A stretch of DNA of 45,474 nt from Bacteroidales bacterium (GTDB lineage Bacteria; Bacteroidota; Bacteroidia; Bacteroidales; UBA932). The notes under the pieces were generated by a model. The model saw only the letters and a program-made list of their open reading frames with translations, ran no database searches and was not told where the DNA came from. The position numbers and the translations under genes are program-made. Of the stretch, positions 30,676 through 39,376 are shown one piece after another (the first letter of the stretch is position 1; the number at the start of each line of letters is the position of its first letter). The stretch is from the NCBI GenBank assembly GCA_017519185.1, contig JAFWSX010000015.1, positions 1-45,474 on the forward strand, in the 5' to 3' direction.

Positions 30676-30710
30676 AAGGGTCCCGTTTTACGGGATTCTT
30701 TTAATTTTTG
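30676..30710 (+). terminator. Terminator-like hairpin in the greA leader
   Basis: Arms 30676-30686 and 30690-30700 form an 11-bp stem (two G-U pairs, loop TTT) followed by a T-rich stretch TTAATTTTT. It lies between the greA -7 box and the ATG at 30718, so it could act as an attenuator; it could also stop transcripts arriving from upstream. Confidence 0.6.
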
Positions 30711-30717
30711 TCAATTC

Positions 30718-31188
30718 ATGTCACAGATTCACTATCTAACTCAAAAGGGACTGGACGACCTTAAAGCCGAGCTCGATGCTCTCATTGCCCAGCGCCCGGT
30801 CATATCAAGAGCAATCGCAGAAGCCAGGGACAAGGGAGACCTGTCCGAAAATGCAGAGTATGACGCTGCCCGCGAAGCACAGGGCATGCTTGAACTCAAG
30901 ATCACCAAACTCCAGGATTCTATAGCCAACGCACGTGTCATCGACGAGTCGCGCCTCAATACCGACAGCGTCCAGATGCTGACCAAGGTAAAGATCAAGA
31001 ACGTCAAGACAGGTGCAGTCGTGGAATATCAGCTCGTGGGTGAAAGCGAAGCCAACTTCAAGGAAGGCAAGCTCGCAGCCACCACGCCTATAGGAAGAGC
31101 CCTGATGGGTCACAAGAAAGGCGAAATAGTCGAAGTACACGTTCCTTCAGGCACACTCCAGTTCGAAATAATAGACATCACACTGTAA
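30718..31188 (+). CDS. greA: Transcript cleavage/elongation factor GreA
   Basis: GreA rescues backtracked RNA polymerase by stimulating transcript cleavage. The 156-aa protein has the N-terminal coiled coil with its tip D-L-S-E-N-A-E-Y-D-A-A (acidic residues that reach the active site) and the C-terminal FKBP-like domain with P-I-G-R-A-L-M-G-H-K-K-G. Length is normal. It is followed after one base by the HIT gene. The leader hairpin suggests expression could respond to termination efficiency. Confidence 0.97.
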   Translation: MSQIHYLTQKGLDDLKAELDALIAQRPVISRAIAEARDKGDLSENAEYDAAREAQGMLELKITKLQDSIANARVIDESRLNTDSVQMLTKVKIKNVKTGAVVEYQLVGESEANFKEGKLAATTPIGRALMGHKKGEIVEVHVPSGTLQFEIIDITL

Positions 31189-31189
31189 A

Positions 31190-31582
31190 ATGGCAAGTAT
31201 CTTCTCTCTCATCGCCGCAGGGCAGATTCCGTCTTACAAGGTAGCCGAAGACGAGAACTATTACGCATTCCTTGACATCAACCCCCTTGCAAAGGGCCAC
31301 ACGCTTGTCATCCCCAAGAAGGAAGTCGATTATATCTTCGACCTTGACGACGAGACTTATGCAGGTCTCTGCGCATTTGCCAAGAAGGTTGCCGTCGCTC
31401 TCAAGGAAGCCATCCCCTGCAAGCGCATCGGCGTGGCAGTTCTCGGAATGGAAGTTCCCCACACACACATCCATCTGGTGCCGCTGCAGACCGAGGCCGA
31501 CCTCGATTTCCGCAAGAAGAAGCTCGAGCTGACACCCGAAGAATTCCAGGAGATCGCATCCAAAATCGCAGCAGCCTTATGA
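31190..31582 (+). CDS. HIT family protein (histidine triad nucleotide hydrolase)
   Basis: The 130-aa protein has the triad H91-T-H93-I-H95-L-V, and the N-terminal I-P-S-Y-K-V-A-E-D strand with F-L-D-I-N-P found in HINT-type members, which hydrolyse nucleoside phosphoramidates and acyl-adenylates. Cytosolic. It starts 1 bp after greA and its last four bases overlap the start of the lipoprotein gene (ATGA), so the three are one unit. Confidence 0.93.
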   Translation: MASIFSLIAAGQIPSYKVAEDENYYAFLDINPLAKGHTLVIPKKEVDYIFDLDDETYAGLCAFAKKVAVALKEAIPCKRIGVAVLGMEVPHTHIHLVPLQTEADLDFRKKKLELTPEEFQEIASKIAAAL

Positions 31583-32688
31583 AAAAGACTCTGATGCTCG
31601 CAGTGATGCTCATCGCTGCCGTTTCCTGCACCAAATACTCTGCTACCGTGTCCGGCAACATCGCCGGTCTCGACCGCTCGCAGATAGTCTTTGAGAAGCT
31701 CAACCTCAACTGGCTCACCCCTGTCGACACCGTCACCACGAAAGCGAACGGAGACTTCAGCTACAAGGTCACCCTTAAAAACGACGATCCCGCCTTCTAT
31801 TATATCTACCGCAACGGCGTGAAGCTGGCCGGTCTCGTTCTCCGCAACGGAGACAAAGTCACCGTCAATGCCGACACCCTCGGCAACTATACCGTGGAAG
31901 GCTCACCCGAGAGCAGCAACCTGAAGTATGTGGACGACGCTTTCGCAAAGGCCGCATCGGAAATGGTTTCCATCCTGGATGCAGCGCCCGAAGATGTCAA
32001 TGCACAGCTGAGCAGGGTGTACATAAACCACAAAAGGGATATGCTGAAGCAGATAATGAGCAATCCCCGCTCCATAACCTCTGCCACCACCCTTTTCCAG
32101 AAGTTCAACGACGAACTGCCGCTGTTCGGCGAAGCCACTGACATCGTTATCTTCCGCAGCATCTACGACTCTCTGGCAACTGTCTATCCGAACAGCGAAT
32201 TCGTGCTTGCCCTCAAGAACGAAATCTCCCGCCGCGAGAACGAATCAGGGCTCAACGCCAAGCTCGATGAGCTTACCCAGCAGTCTTTCCCCAACATCAG
32301 GATGAAGGACACAGCCGGCAAGGAGCATTCCCTGCTGGACCTGGAAGGCAAGGTCATCATTCTGTCGTTCTGGAGCATCGCCCAGGACGTGCATAAGGCA
32401 TTCAATCAGGAGCTGACAGAGCTTTATTCCAAATATCACGAAAACGGCCTTGAGATATATCAGGTTTCCCTCGACGTCGACAAGCCCGCCTGGGCTGCTA
32501 CGGTGCGCTCGCAGAAGCTTCCGTGGATTAGCGTCAACGACGGCCAGGGCATCAACTCACCAGCCATCGTGGCCTACAACCTGGTGCAGATTCCCACTAT
32601 GTTCGTAATCGGGCGTGACGGGTCGATCCTCGCCAAGGACGTATACGAGGTCGCAAGCCTCGAACCGATAATCAGGAAGGCTTTATAA
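31579..32688 (+). CDS. DUF4369/thioredoxin-fold lipoprotein without the CxxC active site
   Basis: The 369-aa product has a lipoprotein signal (A-V-S-C, Cys17), an N-terminal beta-rich DUF4369-like domain (G-N-I-A-G-L, then G-D-K-V-T-V near 95), a helical linker, and a C-terminal AhpC/TSA-TlpA-like thioredoxin fold from about residue 230 (P-N-I-R-M-K-D, then I-I-L-S-F-W-S). Where thiol oxidoreductases have W-C-x-x-C, this one reads F-W-S-I-A-Q-D-V, with no cysteine at all after the lipidated Cys. It cannot do normal disulfide chemistry; a structural or binding role is inferred. Cis-Pro region Q-I-P-T-M-F is kept. Confidence 0.88.
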   Translation: MKKTLMLAVMLIAAVSCTKYSATVSGNIAGLDRSQIVFEKLNLNWLTPVDTVTTKANGDFSYKVTLKNDDPAFYYIYRNGVKLAGLVLRNGDKVTVNADTLGNYTVEGSPESSNLKYVDDAFAKAASEMVSILDAAPEDVNAQLSRVYINHKRDMLKQIMSNPRSITSATTLFQKFNDELPLFGEATDIVIFRSIYDSLATVYPNSEFVLALKNEISRRENESGLNAKLDELTQQSFPNIRMKDTAGKEHSLLDLEGKVIILSFWSIAQDVHKAFNQELTELYSKYHENGLEIYQVSLDVDKPAWAATVRSQKLPWISVNDGQGINSPAIVAYNLVQIPTMFVIGRDGSILAKDVYEVASLEPIIRKAL

Positions 32689-32707
32689 GCGTTTCTCGAA
32701 ACTTAAG

Positions 32708-32956
32708 CTAAATTCCTATCTGGCAGCCACCGCAGGCAGTACAGCCGAGGTCCGCGCAGGTAGGATTTTTTTTGCCGTGATCCTTGCCCCACAGCCGGAG
32801 TTCCTCCTCCTTGGCGCAGACTATTCCGCGCTTGCGAAGCTCCTTGTTTCGGGAAATCTCACCGTCGGGAAATGGTTTCTTGCGGAATATGATGTTGAAG
32901 CACATTCCGAAGACGCAGAGGCCGACAATCGCTATGGCAAACAGGAATATTTTCAT
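32708..32956 (-). CDS. Small single-pass membrane protein with C-terminal Cys motif (82 aa)
   Basis: Residues 3-22 are hydrophobic with two cysteines (C14, C19), followed by a basic region. The C-terminus has C-A-D-L-G-C-T-A-C-G-G-C, four closely spaced cysteines that could bind a metal or an iron-sulfur cluster. The middle K-R-G-I-V-C-A-K-E-E-E resembles a conserved Bacteroidota 'membrane or secreted protein'. It abuts nadE (no gap) and is last in the engB-prs-nadE unit, ending 19 bp from the convergent thioredoxin-fold gene. Function unknown. Confidence 0.75.
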   Translation of the reverse strand: MKIFLFAIAIVGLCVFGMCFNIIFRKKPFPDGEISRNKELRKRGIVCAKEEELRLWGKDHGKKNPTCADLGCTACGGCQIGI

Positions 32957-33796
32957 CTACAGACACTTGAAATCGGGCAGCAGAGGCTTTCCGGCAACTG
33001 TGAACACGGGCGGAACCTGCATCACCTTGAATGCAGCGCCGTTGCGCAGCTTCACTATGCGCTCTACAAGCGCCCTGTCGACACCAGATGCCACCAGGTC
33101 ATCCAGGCTGAGTCCTTCGTCGTTGAGCTTGTGCAGGACGGGATCGAGGTCTTCGTAAGGAGGCAGGCTGTCGCTGTCCTTCTGGCCGGGACGGAGCTCG
33201 GCAGAGGGAGCCTTGTGGATGATGGAAGAAGGAATGCGCTCGCATTCCCTGTTGATATAGTCCGCCATTTCGTAGACCTGAAGCTTGTACAGGTCACCTA
33301 TCACCATAACTGCACCGGCCAGGTCTCCGTACAGAGTGCCATAGCCCACCGACAGCTCGCTCTTGTTGGAAGTGTTGAGCACGAGGGCGCCGTAACGGTT
33401 TGAATAGGCCATAAGCAGCGTGCCCCTGATGCGGGCCTGTATGTTCTCGAGCGCCACGTGCCACTCCACATCTGAGAAGTAGCTGTCGAGCTGCTTGACA
33501 TACTGGTCGTATATGTCGCCTATGGGAACTATGTCATAGCTCATTCCGAGCCTTTCGGACAGGTCGACCGAGTCTTTCACGGAATGGAGAGTCGAGAAGG
33601 CGGAAGGCATAAGTATGCCGTGGACATTGTCGGCGCCCAGGGCATCGACGGCAAGTGCGGCCACAAGGGCCGAATCCATACCGCCTGACAGACCCAGGAC
33701 GGCCTTTTCCATACGGGCACCCTGGAAGTACTTCCTTATCTTGCCCAGCAGCAGGTCATAGGCCTGCCCTATCTCAATTTCCGGAAAGAATAACAT
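32957..33796 (-). CDS. nadE: NAD synthetase, stand-alone synthetase domain
   Basis: Makes NAD from nicotinate adenine dinucleotide and ATP. The 279-aa protein has the P-loop S-G-G-M-D-S at 37-42, N-T-S-N-K-S-E and G-D-L-A-G-A mid-protein, and A-E-L-R-P-G-Q-K-D-S-D-S-L-P-P-Y. The last motif is typical of the synthetase half of glutamine-dependent enzymes, yet the nitrilase-like glutaminase domain is absent, and the gene starts 1 bp after prs with no room for it. Ammonia would then be the direct nitrogen source, or a glutaminase acts in trans. PRPP from the adjacent prs feeds NAD precursors, a sensible pairing. Confidence 0.93.
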   Translation of the reverse strand: MLFFPEIEIGQAYDLLLGKIRKYFQGARMEKAVLGLSGGMDSALVAALAVDALGADNVHGILMPSAFSTLHSVKDSVDLSERLGMSYDIVPIGDIYDQYVKQLDSYFSDVEWHVALENIQARIRGTLLMAYSNRYGALVLNTSNKSELSVGYGTLYGDLAGAVMVIGDLYKLQVYEMADYINRECERIPSSIIHKAPSAELRPGQKDSDSLPPYEDLDPVLHKLNDEGLSLDDLVASGVDRALVERIVKLRNGAAFKVMQVPPVFTVAGKPLLPDFKCL

Positions 33797-33797
33797 A

Positions 33798-34754
<957 letters not shown>

Positions 34755-34761
34755 TTCAATT

Positions 34762-35367
34762 TCAGTTTATCGTTGTAGTTTTTAGGATGTTGTCAATATA
34801 GTCCAGGATCTCGTCCCTGCCGGTTCCGTCGACGGTAGATGTAGTGAAGACGGGCGGAAGATCCTCCCAGTATTCCAGAAGGGCCTGTTTGTTCTTCTCA
34901 ACCTGAACTGCGAGGGCGTTGGTGCCGAGTTTGTCGCACTTGGTGAAAACTATTGAGAACGGAACGCCTTCGTTGCCTAGCTTGATGAGGAAATCCAGAT
35001 CGTTGCGAAGGATGTCGTGCCTGCTGTCGAGCAGCACGAAAAGAAGCATCATCTCCTGGCTGTTCAGCACATAGTCGTCTATCATCGCTTCTATCTTCTC
35101 CCTTGTGTCCTTGGACACTCTCGCATAGCCATATCCGGGCAGGTCCACGAGGTACCAGCTGTCGTTGATGATGAAATGGTTTATGCTGAGTGTCTTGCCC
35201 GGACGTGAAGAAGTGTGGGCAAGGGCCTTCTGGCCTGTGAGACTGTTGATGAGGGATGATTTGCCTACGTTGGACCGTCCTATGAAGGCGAATTCGGGCA
35301 ATGCGCGCTTGGGCTTTTCAGCTACTGAGCTGCAACTTGCTACGAACCTGGCCTCCGTTATCCTCAT
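34762..35367 (-). CDS. engB: Ribosome biogenesis GTP-binding protein EngB (YsxC/YihA)
   Basis: A GTPase used in large ribosomal subunit assembly. The 201-aa protein has G1 G-R-S-N-V-G-K-S-S at 30-38, a T in S-R-P-G-K-T, G3 D-L-P-G-Y-G-Y-A and G4 T-K-C-D-K. Length is typical. It is the first gene of a minus-strand unit with prs and nadE and is divergent from xseA; the promoter lies about 30 bp upstream, where an inverted repeat overlaps the -7 box. Confidence 0.96.
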   Translation of the reverse strand: MRITEARFVASCSSVAEKPKRALPEFAFIGRSNVGKSSLINSLTGQKALAHTSSRPGKTLSINHFIINDSWYLVDLPGYGYARVSKDTREKIEAMIDDYVLNSQEMMLLFVLLDSRHDILRNDLDFLIKLGNEGVPFSIVFTKCDKLGTNALAVQVEKNKQALLEYWEDLPPVFTTSTVDGTGRDEILDYIDNILKTTTIN

Positions 35368-35388
35368 GGTGATTTTGACGTGTTATCG

Positions 35389-35406
35389 GCTATCGACAAA
35401 GATAGC
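35389..35406. promoter_or_regulatory. Inverted repeat overlapping the engB -7 box
   Basis: GCTATC and GATAGC form perfect 6-bp arms around GACAAA. The right arm covers most of the engB -7 box. A repressor site or chance are both possible. Confidence 0.35.
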
Positions 35407-35427
35407 AGAATCCACTGAAAGAGTAAA
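35397..35427 (-). promoter_or_regulatory. engB promoter
   Basis: Minus strand TATCTTTG (35404-35397), exact for TAnnTTTG, with TTTA (35427-35424) 19 bp upstream at the -33 position. The ATG at 35367 follows after 29 bp. Confidence 0.55.
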
Positions 35428-35447
35428 ATAAAAGTCAGACTTTTGCT

Positions 35448-35455
35448 TAACTTTG
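35448..35455 (+). promoter_or_regulatory. -7 box of xseA
   Basis: TAACTTTG is exact for TAnnTTTG, 19 bp before the ATG at 35474. Its -33 position (about 35424-35428) is the same A/T-rich stretch used by the divergent engB promoter. Confidence 0.55.
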
Positions 35456-35473
35456 TATAAAGCGCGGAACGAT

Positions 35474-36793
35474 ATGGACAACAACGGACAAATCAGCCTT
35501 CTGCTGCTCCAGGAGCTCATCAAGGAGCGCCTGGAGGACGAATTCGAGCGCCAGCTGTGGGTCCGTGCCGAGATATGGGATATGTCGGTCAACGCAAGCG
35601 GCCACTGCTATCTCACTCTCGTCGAGAAGGACGAATCGACATCCAGCATCGTCGCCAAGGCGCAGGCCATAATATGGGCATCGGCGTTCCGTGCGATCAG
35701 GCCGTTTTTCGAAACATCCACAGGAGAGAAACTGCAGGCCGGAATGAAGGTCCTGCTCCAGGTAAGAGTCCAGTATTCGCTGCTCTACGGCCTGTCGCTG
35801 ATCGTGTCGAACATCGACCCCAGCTACACCATCGGCAGCACAGCCCTCGAAAGGCAGAAGATCCTTGACCGCCTGGAGAAGGAAGGGATGTTGGAAATGA
35901 ACCGTACCCTCCCCCTCCCCGACCTGCCCAGGCGTTTCGCCGTCATTTCCGCCGAGACTGCTGCCGGCTACGGTGATTTTATGCGTCACCTGCACGACAA
36001 CGGGCTCGGATATAAGTTCAGCACAGAGCTGTTCCCGGCTCCTATGCAGGGTGCGGACGCTCCGCAAGGCATTATAGCCGCTCTCGACAGGATTGCTGGG
36101 CGCGCCGCCGACTTCGACGCCGTGCTCATCATCAGGGGCGGAGGCAGCAACTTCGACCTTGCCTGCTTCGATGACTATGACCTGGGTGTCAACATAGCCC
36201 AGTTCCCCCTGCCCGTCCTCACCGCTATAGGTCACGAGAGAGACTGCCACGTGGCGGACCTTGTAGCCCACACCTACCTCAAGACACCCACTGCCCTCGC
36301 CGATTTCTTCGTTGACATTTTCGCTGCAGAGGAGCAGCAGGTCGACTCGCTTGCCACAAGGATGCTGATGGCCCTCAGAAGCAAGCGTGCCGACGCTTCC
36401 GCGACAGTCGACAGGCTGTTCAGCAGGGCTGCCAACAGCGTCCTGCTCAGACTTCAGCACGAGAAACGCTCCGTCGAGATGCTGTTGTCACGGGCCGCTG
36501 CAGGGATACTCTCCGAGCTGCACGTAGCCCGCAGCCGCATAGATATGCTGCTCGTGCGTGCCGGCAATTCGGCTTCAGGCAAACTGCAGGCCGAGAGCCA
36601 CAAGATCCAGATGCTCGAGCTCAGGCTGTCAGCCCTCAACCCTATGAGCATCCTCGAGAAAGGATTCGCCATCCCGGTCAAAAACGGCCAGAAAGTCACT
36701 TCAGCCGCAGGCCTCGCCACCGGAGACAGCATCACTGTCATCCTCAAGGACGGCAAGGCAGATTGCGACGTCAAATCAGTAAAAAAATCGTAG
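35474..36793 (+). CDS. xseA: Exodeoxyribonuclease VII large subunit
   Basis: Catalytic subunit of the single-strand-specific exonuclease VII. The 439-aa protein has an N-terminal OB fold (A-E-I-W-D-M-S-V-N-A-S-G-H-C-Y), the nuclease core with I-R-G-G-G-S and T-A-I-G-H-E-R-D, then T-P-T-A-L-A-D, and a long coiled coil (about 295-400). An upstream TTG start at 35453 lies in the -7 box and was rejected in favour of ATG 35474 (M-D-N-N-G-Q). xseB follows 2 bp later. Confidence 0.95.
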   Translation: MDNNGQISLLLLQELIKERLEDEFERQLWVRAEIWDMSVNASGHCYLTLVEKDESTSSIVAKAQAIIWASAFRAIRPFFETSTGEKLQAGMKVLLQVRVQYSLLYGLSLIVSNIDPSYTIGSTALERQKILDRLEKEGMLEMNRTLPLPDLPRRFAVISAETAAGYGDFMRHLHDNGLGYKFSTELFPAPMQGADAPQGIIAALDRIAGRAADFDAVLIIRGGGSNFDLACFDDYDLGVNIAQFPLPVLTAIGHERDCHVADLVAHTYLKTPTALADFFVDIFAAEEQQVDSLATRMLMALRSKRADASATVDRLFSRAANSVLLRLQHEKRSVEMLLSRAAAGILSELHVARSRIDMLLVRAGNSASGKLQAESHKIQMLELRLSALNPMSILEKGFAIPVKNGQKVTSAAGLATGDSITVILKDGKADCDVKSVKKS

Positions 36794-36795
36794 CC

Positions 36796-36993
36796 ATGAA
36801 AGATAAAATGACTTATAAACAAGCGCTCGAAGAGCTGCAGAAACTCGTTGAAAGCATCGAGGATCCCAAACGAGACCTCACCACGCTCACCGACGACGTG
36901 AAGAAGGCCAGCGAACTGGCCCGCTACTGCAAAGAGTGCCTCAAGAAAAGTGAAGACGACATAAACAAGATAATCAATGGGCAGGAAGATTAA
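36796..36993 (+). CDS. xseB: Exodeoxyribonuclease VII small subunit
   Basis: The 65-aa, charged, helical protein M-T-Y-K-Q-A-L-E-E-L-Q-K-L-V-E-S-I-E matches XseB, which binds the XseA coiled coil. An upstream start at 36763 would overlap xseA by 31 bp and adds non-conserved residues; ATG 36796, 2 bp after xseA, is preferred. The last 17 bases overlap the glgB start in another frame, so all three genes should be cotranscribed. Confidence 0.93.
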   Translation: MKDKMTYKQALEELQKLVESIEDPKRDLTTLTDDVKKASELARYCKECLKKSEDDINKIINGQED

Positions 36994-38968
36994 AAAGATT
37001 TACGACACCGACCCGTGGCTGGAGCCTTTCAAGGAGGCCATCGACGCCCGGCACGAGAGAATCATCGCCGCACGCGACAGCATCAAGGGCGAACACGCCA
37101 CACTTCACGATGCAGTCAACAACCACCTCTTCTACGGGCTGCACAAGGAGGGCTCGCACTGGGCTTTCCGCGAATGGGCGCCGAACGCTAACCGCATCTA
37201 TGTGACAGGTGACTTCAACAACTGGCGCAAGAGTCCGGAGTATGAGATGAAGCCGATAGGCGGCGGCAACTGGGAACTTCTGGTTCCGGTGGACGAGCTG
37301 CATCACGGCGACAAGTTCAAATGGTTCGTGGAATGGCCCGGAGGCGGCGGGGAAAGGCTTCCCGCCTATGCCTACAGGTGTGTCCAGGATCCGGAGACGA
37401 AAATCTTCGCCGCAGAAGTCTGGGATCCCCAAAAGCCCTATGTCTGGAAACACCGCCGGCACGTCAGGGTGGATAATCCCCTGATCTACGAAGTCCACAT
37501 TGGTATGAGTTCCGAAGAGGAAAAGGTGTCCACATTCGACGAGTTCCGACGCAACGTCCTGCCCCACGTCATCGAGCTTGGATACAACACCATCCAGATA
37601 ATGGCCCTCCAGGAGCACCCTTACTACGGCTCGTTCGGCTACCAGGTTTCGAATTTCTTCGCCCTGAGCAGCCGCTTCGGCACTCCCGAGGACTTCAAGA
37701 AGCTGGTGGACGAGGCACACAGGAACGGCATAGCCGTGATTATGGACCTGGTGCATTCCCACGCAGTCAAGAACGAAGTGGAAGGGCTCAGCCGCCTGGA
37801 CGGCTCACTGACTACATATTTCCACGAAGGGCCGAAGGGTGAGCATCCGGCCTGGAACAGCCGCTGTTTCGACTACGGAAAGAGCGAAACCCGCTACTTC
37901 CTGCTGTCGAACTGCAAGTTCTGGATGGAGGAATACCGCCTCGACGGTTTCCGCTTCGACGGAGTCACCAGCATGCTCTATTTCGACCACGGCCTGGGCC
38001 GCGACTTCAGCGGCTACGGCAGCTATTTCGACGGCGGAGTGGACGAAGATGCAGTGACCTACCTCGCCCTGGCCAACATCATCATCAGGGATGTGTTCAA
38101 GGATGCCATAACCATTGCCGAAGATATGTCCGGAATGGCAGGACTTGCCGCTCCCCTCGAGCGGGGCGGAGTGGGCTTCGGCTACCGTATGAGCATGGGA
38201 GTCCCCGATATGTGGATCAAGTGGATCAAGGAGCGCAGCGACTGGGACTGGAGTATGGGAGGCCTGTGGTACGAACTGACCAACAAGCGTGCCGATGAAA
38301 AGACCATAAGCTACGCCGAGTGCCACGACCAGGCCCTGGTGGGAGACAAGACCATCATATTCCGCCTCATCGACAAGGAGATGTACTTCTCGATGGACAA
38401 GCAGTCACAGAACCTCATAGTGGACCGCGGAATAGCACTTCACAAGATGATAAGGCTGGTGACGCTGGCTACCGCAGGCAACGGATATCTGACCTTTATG
38501 GGCAACGAATACGGACAGCCAGAGTGGATAGACTTCCCGAGGGAAGGCAACGGCTGGTCTTACAAACACGCCCGCAGGCAGTGGAGCCTCATCGAGGACG
38601 ACAACCTGCGCTTCCGCGGGCTCAACGACTTCGACGCGGCTATGATACACCTCTTCGCAAAGGAGAAGCTGCTCGCCAAGCCTCACTACTGCTACCTTGC
38701 CCACGAGACAGACAAAATCCTCTGCTTCACCCGCGGCGAGTGCATGTTCGCATTCAACTTCAATCCTGAGAAATCATTCACTGACTACCAGATTGAAGCC
38801 CCTGAAGGCACTTGGGATGTGCTCTTCAGCAGCGACCGCGAGCAATTCGGAGGATTCGGCCGTATTGACGAAAACGTCAGTCACGTCACAATCCCCAGCG
38901 ACGGTAAGCACTACGTGAAGCTTTATCTGCCTTCGCGCACCGTTACCGTGCTGAAGCTGCGACAATAA
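36977..38968 (+). CDS. glgB: 1,4-alpha-glucan branching enzyme (GH13_8 type)
   Basis: Creates alpha-1,6 branches in glycogen. The 663-aa protein has a CBM48 domain (about 50-145, F-R-E-W-A-P-N-A) and a GH13 barrel: nucleophile D328 in F-R-F-D-G-V-T-S, acid/base E382 in I-A-E-D-M-S-G, and H450-D451 (C-H-D-Q-A). Sequence style (S-Y-A-E-C-H-D-Q-A-L-V-G-D-K-T) is the eukaryote-like GH13_8 form. It completes the set of glycogen enzymes at 20780-29437 but sits 7.5 kb away behind xseAB, with a 17-bp overlap. It ends 3 bp before the convergent mscL gene. Confidence 0.95.
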   Translation: MGRKIKKIYDTDPWLEPFKEAIDARHERIIAARDSIKGEHATLHDAVNNHLFYGLHKEGSHWAFREWAPNANRIYVTGDFNNWRKSPEYEMKPIGGGNWELLVPVDELHHGDKFKWFVEWPGGGGERLPAYAYRCVQDPETKIFAAEVWDPQKPYVWKHRRHVRVDNPLIYEVHIGMSSEEEKVSTFDEFRRNVLPHVIELGYNTIQIMALQEHPYYGSFGYQVSNFFALSSRFGTPEDFKKLVDEAHRNGIAVIMDLVHSHAVKNEVEGLSRLDGSLTTYFHEGPKGEHPAWNSRCFDYGKSETRYFLLSNCKFWMEEYRLDGFRFDGVTSMLYFDHGLGRDFSGYGSYFDGGVDEDAVTYLALANIIIRDVFKDAITIAEDMSGMAGLAAPLERGGVGFGYRMSMGVPDMWIKWIKERSDWDWSMGGLWYELTNKRADEKTISYAECHDQALVGDKTIIFRLIDKEMYFSMDKQSQNLIVDRGIALHKMIRLVTLATAGNGYLTFMGNEYGQPEWIDFPREGNGWSYKHARRQWSLIEDDNLRFRGLNDFDAAMIHLFAKEKLLAKPHYCYLAHETDKILCFTRGECMFAFNFNPEKSFTDYQIEAPEGTWDVLFSSDREQFGGFGRIDENVSHVTIPSDGKHYVKLYLPSRTVTVLKLRQ

Positions 38969-38971
38969 AGA

Positions 38972-39376
38972 TTATTTCTTGAGGGAATCGCGGATTTCGC
39001 GAAGAAGAACGATCTCTTCCGGGGTCGGAGCGGGCTCTGCTGCCTTCTCTTCTTCTTTCTTTGCGCTGAGTTTGTTGATGCCCTTGATCACCATGAAGAT
39101 AACCCAGGCGAGGATGATGAAGTCAAAGATGACCTGGATGAAGTTACCATAGGTGATGGCGACTTCAGCCTTGTCTGCGGTAGCCTGTGAAAGGACGATC
39201 TTCCACTGAGTGAAATCGACTCCGCCTACGAGCAGGCCGATGAGCGGCATAAAGATGTCAGACACAAGTGATGTCACGATCTTGCCGAATGCACCGCCGA
39301 TGATAACGCCGACAGCCATATCGACTACGTTGCCCTTCATTGCGAAGGTCTTGAATTCCTGAAGAAGCTTTTTCAT
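38972..39376 (-). CDS. mscL: Large-conductance mechanosensitive channel MscL
   Basis: Releases solutes on hypo-osmotic shock. The 134-aa protein has the N-terminal amphipathic F-K[18 protein letters not shown] entering TM1, TM2 at about 78-98, and a charged C-terminal bundle with an A/P/E-rich linker. Its start overlaps the lptB stop (39373-39376). It is the last gene of the dnaX-lptB-mscL unit. Confidence 0.96.
   Translation of the reverse strand: MKKLLQEFKTFAMKGNVVDMAVGVIIGGAFGKIVTSLVSDIFMPLIGLLVGGVDFTQWKIVLSQATADKAEVAITYGNFIQVIFDFIILAWVIFMVIKGINKLSAKKEEEKAAEPAPTPEEIVLLREIRDSLKK

Noticed and set aside
35447-36460. 337-aa minus-strand open frame inside xseA
   Set aside because: Antisense shadow of xseA; a real gene on the opposite strand explains the lack of stops.
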